From: Fomes fomentarius
Taxonomy: Eukaryota > Basidiomycota > Agaricomycetes > Polyporales > Polyporaceae
Direction: 5' to 3'
NCBI GenBank assembly: GCA_022606135.1
Contig: JABYQN010000007.1
Coordinates: forward strand, 372,001 to 436,000
Length of the DNA stretch: 64,000 bases
Positions 57,429-64,000 of this stretch are shown here, piece by piece. A program made the translations under genes and the position numbers. Below the pieces are notes generated by a model, which made no database searches, was not told where the DNA came from, and saw only the letters and a list, made by a program, of their open reading frames with translations. The first letter of the stretch is position 1; the number at the start of each line of letters is the position of its first letter.

Positions 57429-59459
57429 TCACATCGCCTGCCCGACACTATGCCCCGTACTCGACACCTCCGTGACGTCCTGTCCATCGATACTCGGTCG
57501 CTGCATCTCCCGACTCAACTTCTTCGGCGAGCGCTCCAGCCAATTCCGCGGCTGCCCTTGCGGGGGATTGCTCTGAGTCGGGGACGTTGTCTGCCCCAGC
57601 GCCTGCTGCACAACAAACGTCTTTGGAGGGCTCCCGGGCGAGATCGTTGACGTAGGCGAGAGCGGGCCTGCGTTCGTTACGAACAGCGGACCCATGCTCG
57701 GAGGCGGCATCGGCGACCCTGGGGGTTCGGGCGTGTCGCGTCCGCGAGCCTCGAAGAAGCCGGGAGTGGAAGAGGCGGCTCTAGGAAGGAGGGGAGCTTC
57801 GCTTGTCTCGCGTAAATGCGTGACGGAGCCGGGGCGGGATATGGTGAGCATCGAGAGCGACGCGAAGGGGTCGTCGCCCACGAGTGAGGATGAGCTCTCG
57901 TTGGCCGTTCCAGGACCTGTGCGGAACGCGCTCGGGGGAGGCCGTGCACTGGCACCAGCAGCCGCAGCAGCGCCGGCGTTGGGGCCCATGACGTCGTCGA
58001 CGATGCTGCTGAGGTCGACTGAGTTTGACGCGTTCATAATGGGGTCGACGAGCTGAGCTCCCGGAGGAGGCCATACCGCCTCGCGGAATATCGAGCCCGT
58101 CTCCGCGCGCATGCCTAGCAGGTGCGGTGCTGCGGCCCCAGGTGGGAGGGCGCCAGGTGTTGCGGCGCGATGCGGGTCCAAGGGCTGTCCAAGAATGGAG
58201 GGACCAGGAGATGCCTGGAAGTCGCGCATGGTAGGTGAGCGACCTGAAATAGGAGTGGGAGTGCCGTTCGTGACGGAGCGCGAATGCGCATGCGAGGATA
58301 CCACGGAAGCGGGGTAGTCTCTGTAACGCGTGGGCGGACCGAGATCGTAGTCGTCCAGATCTTCGCCGTCGAGTAGGCGAGTGCGAGGCTTGGGCTGAGA
58401 GCCCTTAAAGAAAGACAGCTTCTTGTTCTGGTGCCGACGATAGAAGAGGAGGAGCGCGCCGATCAGTATGATGAACGCTGCTCCGCCGACGGATCCAGCT
58501 ATGATATTGCGCTTCGTCGCAGCATTATCACCCGTTGTATCCTGTGAAAGCGTCGTCGGAATAGTCGTAAATAACTGCAAGTACTGCGATCAGTAGACAT
58601 TACTGATGACGAGGACATACAACTGACCGTGGATGTGGTCCCATTGATGACGGTCGTCGCGATTGCAGAAGTAATGGTAGTCTGGAAGCTTTCGGTGTTG
58701 TTCGACGCAGGGAGAGCTGTAGGAGAAACCAAATCGCTGGTACTCGACGTTGGAGGTAGAGAGGTAGGTACGGTCGATATCGAGGTAGTGGAGTCGGGAT
58801 TGGGATCTGACGTTGGAGGAAGCGATGACGGCTCGGATGTGGGGGGCAGAGACGACGGGTCAGTTGTAGGAGGAGCGGAAGTAGGCTCAGTCGTAGGTTG
58901 AGATGTCGGGGGATCTGACGTTGGTTTGGACGTAGGTTTGGAAGTGGGTGGATCAGACGTCGGTTGACTCGTCGGTGGCTTGGACCTGTATCATACCTGT
59001 TGGATGAAATTCAGAACAGGATGCAGATATTACGCACGAATCTTGCGACGTCGGTTGAGAGGTCGCATCACCGGATGGATCAGAGGTCGGAGGTAGCGAT
59101 GAACCTTTCGATGTATCGCTACTAGAGCCGTCATCACTAGTACTGTCTTGGTCTGAGGGAGGGTCATCTTGATCCTGCCTTCCAGTAGGTGAAGATGGAG
59201 CCGACGTTGTCACTCTCGACAGTGCGTCAGACTACCGGTGAACACGGAAGGATTGCGGCAATGAATGCAATGAATATGAGGTGAAGAGAGTAAGAAATGA
59301 AGTACGCACGGTGTTTCCCGTATCCTGCGCTGCGGGTGTGCCTGTCCTCGTCAAGTCGCTGGTAGGAGTCGCCACTGGAGTGATCGACAGTGTTTGTCGA
59401 GGAAATACCCTTTGCCGTCTCGCAGCAGAACACTGCGAGCCACGACAGTAACCGTCCAT
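57429..59459 (-). CDS. Ser/Thr/Pro-rich single-pass membrane protein
   Basis: Four exons (59310-59459, 59038-59231, 58628-58985, 57429-58583) give 618 residues in frame. The exterior part contains degenerate tandem repeats of the type PPTS-x-P (PTSDPPTSKPTSKPTSDPPT), as in mucin-like and cell-wall-spanning proteins. A transmembrane helix (NIIAGSVGGAAFIILIGALL) is followed by YRRHQNKK, so the ~330-residue Pro/Ser-rich tail is inside the cell. Architecture is the same as that of the gene at 49286-50800, but the sequences do not align, so this is at most a shared design. There is no convincing signal peptide; the start at 59459 is the first ATG of the open exon, and an unseen 5' exon is possible. 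No enzymatic domain is seen. Confidence 0.7.
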
Positions 59460-60226
59460 GGCACAGGAGGTCAGGACGACGAAAGGAGGATTGACATTAG
59501 CTGTGTGGAGACAACAGAACTACAACTGGCCTTCCAATTCTCAGATCACGTGCGAGGCTGTGCCGACCTATCGGCCTTGCCAGGCCTTTGCAATACTTCC
59601 GCCGTTGCCACTGCCAGTCTTCTACGGGCTCCTTCGTCGTTGTGTCTTAAGCATCTACCTGTGACTCGGATTCTTTCAGCTCACTCTTGGGCTTTGCTGC
59701 CGATCGCCACGTGAGTCAGTCACAGAACGTTCACAACGTTCACCAGTTCCTGTCCTCCCCTCCCTACATGTCATATGCACAGCCAGCATTCCCATTGACG
59801 GGGGTATATGCCGCAGACAATCAATCACTGCCATACATGCGCGTCATGAACCTCGCTCTGACCTCGCCTGAGACACAGTGATGGAGTCAATAGGTGTACA
59901 AGCGTCCTCCCTGTTTTCCCCTCTAGCATGCTGCTTGTCAACTCAACGAATGACAGTCGGACAACGGGCATTAGTAATAGAAGGTAATCCCTATCTGTGC
60001 AAGCGCACACAGTCATCAATGCATGTGAGTACTATATATCACCTCCGTGGACCGGGACGCGACCGCGACCCTCTACAGTCGCTCCGTTCGTCCTAGTGGG
60101 ACATAGACGGACCATCGTGCAGACGAACGACAGTCAGACTTATGTTATGAACGGAAGCCGCGACGAAGATAATCGACGTGAAGGTCCGCCGTACTAAGGC
60201 GCGATCGATATGCCGTCATACTACAT
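59460..60226. other. Intergenic region, no gene seen
   Basis: Upstream of the minus-strand membrane protein gene. No supported feature. Confidence 0.35.
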
Positions 60227-60322
60227 AAGTTCCACCCGCCCGGTGGATTCCGCGGTAACGCCATGTGGAATCCACTAGTCCGGCACACTAGTGGATTCCA
60301 CTGGTACGACTGGTGGATTCCC
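60227..60322. repeat. GTGGATTCCA repeat cluster 1
   Basis: The motif GTGGATTCC(A) and its reverse complement occur about five times within 96 bp, in both orientations, some as palindromic pairs around CTAGT. Confidence 0.75.
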
Positions 60323-60375
60323 ATGAGATATGAATGACCCCCCCAGACAAAAATGTTGTTGGGATGCAATATCGT

Positions 60376-60466
60376 GAATGATCACTCATGATCATTAATG
60401 ATCACTAATTCATGTTCATTCGTGTTCATTAGTGTTCATTCGTGTTCATTAGTGTTCATTAGTGAT
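60376..60466 (+). repeat. 10-bp-period tandem repeat
   Basis: About nine degenerate 10-mers follow without a gap: three of type ATGATCA(C/T)T(C/A), a transition unit, then five of type TGTTCATT(C/A)G starting at 60413, 60423, 60433, 60443 and 60453. Confidence 0.8.
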
Positions 60467-61137
60467 TACTTCATTCCAATTGTTTTTGTCAAATGGGGCC
60501 CTTCATAATGAGATGACCAGTGGACATGTTGAGAGGTTTGCCCAGGAAATCGGGTGGGGCACTGGCATCCCCTGGTAGTATACGTGGCATGTTCCATGCT
60601 AGTTGGTCTCATATGTACCCAACGCGAATTAGATATCATTATTAACATACAGCCATACACGATGATTGAGCCACAATTGGTCATGGTAGTACAAACTTCT
60701 ACGAAGACTATGAAAGCATGGTTGCCAGCATGGCAAACGATGTTAGGTGTCGCCATATACATGTGCACATTGGGTGGATGCACAACTCATGATTGTTGTC
60801 GAACTCAAACAGTCGGCGTCGGGCTGAAGTAACAGTAGACGAGCTCACCGATCACGTTGGCCAGCCGCCAACAGTGTACCACACCTCCTTGAACCTGCCA
60901 ATCCGATTGTGCATCCCCGCATTCTGTACTTGATGAGGAGACTTGATTGGCCACAGAATTGTCGGTCAGCGTAGGCAGATGAGATGGAAGGCTGAAGCAG
61001 CAAGGGTCTCAAATATCGAGATGGCAGTCGAGGTGAACGAACGGCAGGTTGAGCGCTCAAGGTCGACGAAGACTTAGACTAAGACACGCTGGGGTCACTC
61101 AGCGGTGAGCCTGAAAATTTTCTCAAGTCTTACCGCC
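60467..61137. other. Segment between the two GTGGATTCCA clusters
   Basis: About 670 bp, with overlapping open frames of about 92 (plus) and 105 (minus) codons but no recognisable protein. It may be the body of a small non-autonomous element, but no target-site duplication was found by eye. Confidence 0.3.
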
Positions 61138-61325
61138 GTGATGGATCCACTGGTCGTACTGGTGGAATCCAGGTGCTATGATGTGGCTACTGGAATCCAG
61201 ATACCGCGGCAGGTGGATTCCACTAATTTGCCGTACTGATGGATTCCGGGTGGATCGCACCGGGGATTCCAGGTGACGCTCATAGTGGATACCACTGGTT
61301 CGCCTCTCCGCGTGGATTCCAACTG
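61138..61325. repeat. GTGGATTCCA repeat cluster 2
   Basis: Eight or nine copies of TGGATTCC(A)/TGGAATCC in both orientations over 190 bp, similar in style to cluster 1, with GTACTGG or GTACTGATGG between copies. Confidence 0.75.
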
Positions 61326-61570
61326 CACTTTGTGCGGCAGTGTAGAACACTCGCGGTATCTTATCTAGAGTCTAGACCTCTTGCTTATCGCACCTGACAG
61401 CCACATTATTTGTTAGGATAATGCCGGAGTTTGAGGCGTTACATTATACATATATGCCCACACGAGTGCGCGCAACCTAGGGACGTGCCGCGTTCAGCCC
61501 GCCCTTCTCCACCTACGTGCCCGTAGCTGCCCCCTTGCACCATCCCGGCCTTCTGCTACGACCTATCACG

Positions 61571-64000
61571 ATGGCTGCGATCTCAGCAGGATCAGTCTCT
61601 TTAGTTTCTGGTAGTGCCCTTGGGACAAACACGATAACTACATCCAGCGCGATCGTTTCACCGACGTGGATTACTTCCATCCCGAACAACTCGGAGCTCG
61701 CCCAGCGCATCCAAGATGCTACTGATATGCTCAACATGGCTCTGGGTGCCGTGGTAATTGGGCTTGTGCTCGCGTCAATGTAAGATGATCCATCTGTAAA
61801 GCCTAACTTGCCTCATGAGGCGCCAAAAAGCACATTCGGCATCGTGTGGACGAAGGCAGTGAGCTACTTCCGGGGAAGGAACAAGGATAGCGGTTTGGTT
61901 CGGGCTACTGTAAGCCTCGCGTTATGTTACCTCGAATATCGTGCGGATCTGACACAAAAGACAACAGGTGGCGAGTTTGATGTATGTGTCATAATGCTCA
62001 TGCATTCCTGAGACAAACCAGCTGAATATTGCGTTCGATTGAAGCCTCGTGAACGCCGTACAACTCATCGCCACCGTTCATGCGGTATATAGGGCTGTAG
62101 TGGTGGACTTTGGACGCCTGTCGAGCCTCCTTGATAACGAGTGGTACGTATCTGGATTGATCTATGGGCCGTCGTCCAGTCTAACAGTTTCTCTTCTATT
62201 AGGAGCATCCTGGTGTGTAATGGCCGAGACCTGTACAGCTATCATTCCTCATAATCTAGCCTTCTTAGTTCCAGATCTTCTTCATGGTACGCTTCTTGAC
62301 AAGATACTGATCCGCGGAAGACATCTAACTTCTCCTCAGACCGTCGCCGCGACCATCGCTCAGATGTAAGATTGTCATCCTTATGATAGGGACGGCAGGG
62401 ATCGCTGACTATGCACAAATAGGTTCTTCACTTTCCGCCTCCACGCTAGTCAGTCCAAATCACCTTCTCAAAAGATCAAGACGCTAACTATTCGAAGTCA
62501 AACATAATATATTCCTCACGATGATTACGGTACGTGCAGTCAACTTCTTTCCTTACGACACGACTGAAAAAATGAACGGACGTAGCTGTTCTTCACGACC
62601 CTTCAGCTGGGTGAGTTGCTGCAGTGTTGGCTGCCGTTATCGACTGATAGTCTTTCCTCTCTACAGCGATGGCTATCTGTGAGCTCACTTGCCCTTCATC
62701 ACAACAGTGCTAACGAGAGACCTTAATCAAGATTCCGTTGTCCTGCTGTGTGTAGCTCGTTATCTCTTACGTGATATCCCATCTGACACCGCTCTGTATG
62801 CAGTTATGACAACGGTTACGCCGCGGTACTACTGCTCCGCATCGGTGAAGCCGTAAGCTCTTCAATACCCACTCACGTATCAAGAGAATACCCATGGTAG
62901 TACATAGTGGCCCTTGATGATCTCATTCTCCGTTCCGGCTGGGATCAATATCGTCCTCGCAGTCGTTGGTTACGTCTGGATGCAGAAGCCCTATGTCTTC
63001 CGAAAGTGCGTACTGCCCTATATGCAACTCTGTCGTCTGTGCGACAGCTGACTTTCACGATGTTCTAAGGCAGGGCCGGACGACACTTGCCGACGAGCTA
63101 GAGTATTGGACTGTCAAGAGTCTGTTCGGATGCGCGTGAGTCTATTCTTCCCTGTCCAGTCCACAGAGTATTGAATCTTTGGTTGATCGTTCACCATGAT
63201 TGTAGTATTATCTTGTTATTCAACACGATCGCTGTCGCTGTCATGGCTGTGAACATGATTTGGCTTGCTGCCACCTTTGTCCTTGGCAATCGTGAGTATC
63301 ACTTGCCTCAGGGAGCGACGTGCATGCTAACGAATGTGCTCGACTAGTGTTCACGCTTAGTGTGCTACTGCAGTGAGTTGTGTCTGTATCCACGTGCCAA
63401 TCTGTTAGCTCAATACTTCTTCAATCTATAGCCTAGATGGTGGTCCGTCTCAGGTCCCTGTTGTGATACCCCTCGCAAACACGAGCGCCTCTGAATCATA
63501 CCGCGCGTCGACCACGACTTTGACCAACGATATCGCGCTCTGGGAGGATACCATCAAGGCTCAGGCGATCAAGGCATCGCTCCCCACCGTGGCGAAGGTT
63601 TGCATCTTCCAGTACAGTCCATGGCTTTCCATACAGCTCTGACCGTACGCACATGATAGGACGCCAAGTTACCCGAGTACTCCACCGGGTACCATGTCAA
63701 TGACGGCGCTGTATGTGTTTCCATTTTGTGCCGGTGATACTAGGACCTTACTCTCGAGACAGGTCTAAGGAGCCACACATATTCGATAAGGTACGCCCTG
63801 GGCTACGGTTATCAGCGTTCTTGCAACTTCGCGACATTTCGACGAGCTGCGGATTGTATTGTCCTTGTGTTCCATGTGTTCCATGTAGTGTGTTGTTGTA
63901 TGAGTAGTGATGAATGAGATGACTATAACGCTGGAACTGAGACGATTAGTTCCGAGTCAGAAGGAGCACCCGGGACTCCACCAGCAGGTCCAATTCGGAG
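61571..64000 (+). CDS. Multi-pass membrane protein, DUF6534-like, many introns (runs off the right edge)
   Basis: The first exon begins at ATG 61571 and ends at 61782 with a span (MLNMALGAVVIGLVLAS). Exons around 61850-61910 (ITFGIVWTKAVSYF, then GRNKDSGLVRAT) and 62049-62140 (LVNAVQLIATVHAVYRAVVVDFG) follow. Further pieces encode TVAATIAQMFFTFRLHA, then ISFSVPAGINIVLAVVGYV, then LEYWTVKSLFGCA, then IILLFNTIAVAVMAVNMIW, then VFTLSVLLQ, and a hydrophilic tail. The tail ends near 63780 and probably continues to an exon from about 63931 off the window. Order and motifs (W/K-x-YF, KD..L, FF-x-R) resemble the basidiomycete DUF6534 seven-span family, but this is tentative. Several exons between 62140 and 62930 are very short and their borders are not settled. 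Confidence 0.6.

Noticed and set aside
60466..60832. Overlapping open frames of 92 and 105 codons as a transposase
   Set aside because: No catalytic DDE-type or other transposase pattern is visible, and the frames overlap on opposite strands.
3000..64000. tRNA or rRNA genes
   Set aside because: No cloverleaf with matching A/B boxes and no rRNA sequence was found by eye; a dedicated scan would be needed to exclude tRNAs.

Overview
The window is nuclear DNA from a filamentous basidiomycete, most likely a wood- or litter-associated Agaricomycete. The evidence is many GT-AG introns of about 50-70 nt, several microexons, TATA-like boxes before some start codons, and families typical of that class: a CBM20 glucoamylase, a polyporopepsin-type aspartic protease, fungal P450s, a DUF6533 membrane protein and NIS1-like small secreted proteins. 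There are no operons. Exon models were assembled by eye from splice signals, reading phase and family similarity. In the main genes the exon lengths add up to whole codons, with one exception, the Dicer gene.

Layout, left to right. 1-447: the end of a glucoamylase (starch-binding domain), convergent with a secreted aspartic protease (1379-2999, minus). 3.0-8.3 kb: no intact gene; a dead P450 fragment and the left copy of a ~3.2-kb segmental duplication. 8.3-11.9 kb: gene-free. 11887-14042: a URC1/urg1-type GTP-cyclohydrolase-II-like uracil catabolism gene. 14.27-17.38 kb: the right copy of the duplication, with arrays of hairpin-forming ~120-bp repeats, running into the 3' end of a Dicer-like gene (17098-22227, minus). 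The left copy ends in a truncated Dicer C-terminus, so the duplication carried off part of this gene. The resident Dicer gene also appears to have a one-base frameshift in RNase IIIa. Divergent from Dicer is a voltage-gated K+ channel (22716-24443) with one GC-AG intron.

24974-27098: an intact P450 (minus). 29634-30934: a decayed P450 whose haem cysteine codon reads Arg. 31207-32349: an unknown zinc-knuckle/disordered protein, divergent from a NAT10/Kre33 RNA acetyltransferase (33136-37453). 38653-40955: a JEN-type monocarboxylate transporter with GC-rich CreA/Mig1-like sites upstream. 42.3-45.1 kb: a minus-strand cluster of three NIS1-like secreted protein genes, the middle one broken. 47025-47933: an unknown intronless gene. 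49286-50800 and 57429-59459: two unrelated-looking Ser/Thr-rich single-pass membrane proteins of the same architecture. 53090-54811: DUF6533 membrane protein. 55065-55998: APH-like kinase. 60.2-61.3 kb: two clusters of GTGGATTCCA-type repeats plus a 10-bp-period repeat. From 61571 off the right edge: a multi-exon, multi-pass membrane protein.

The genes do not form one pathway. Glucoamylase, protease, P450 and JEN transporter suit a saprotroph that secretes enzymes and imports organic acids; Dicer and its hairpin-rich repeats are the most unusual part; the NIS1-like cluster and the membrane proteins look like lineage-specific, fast-evolving families.
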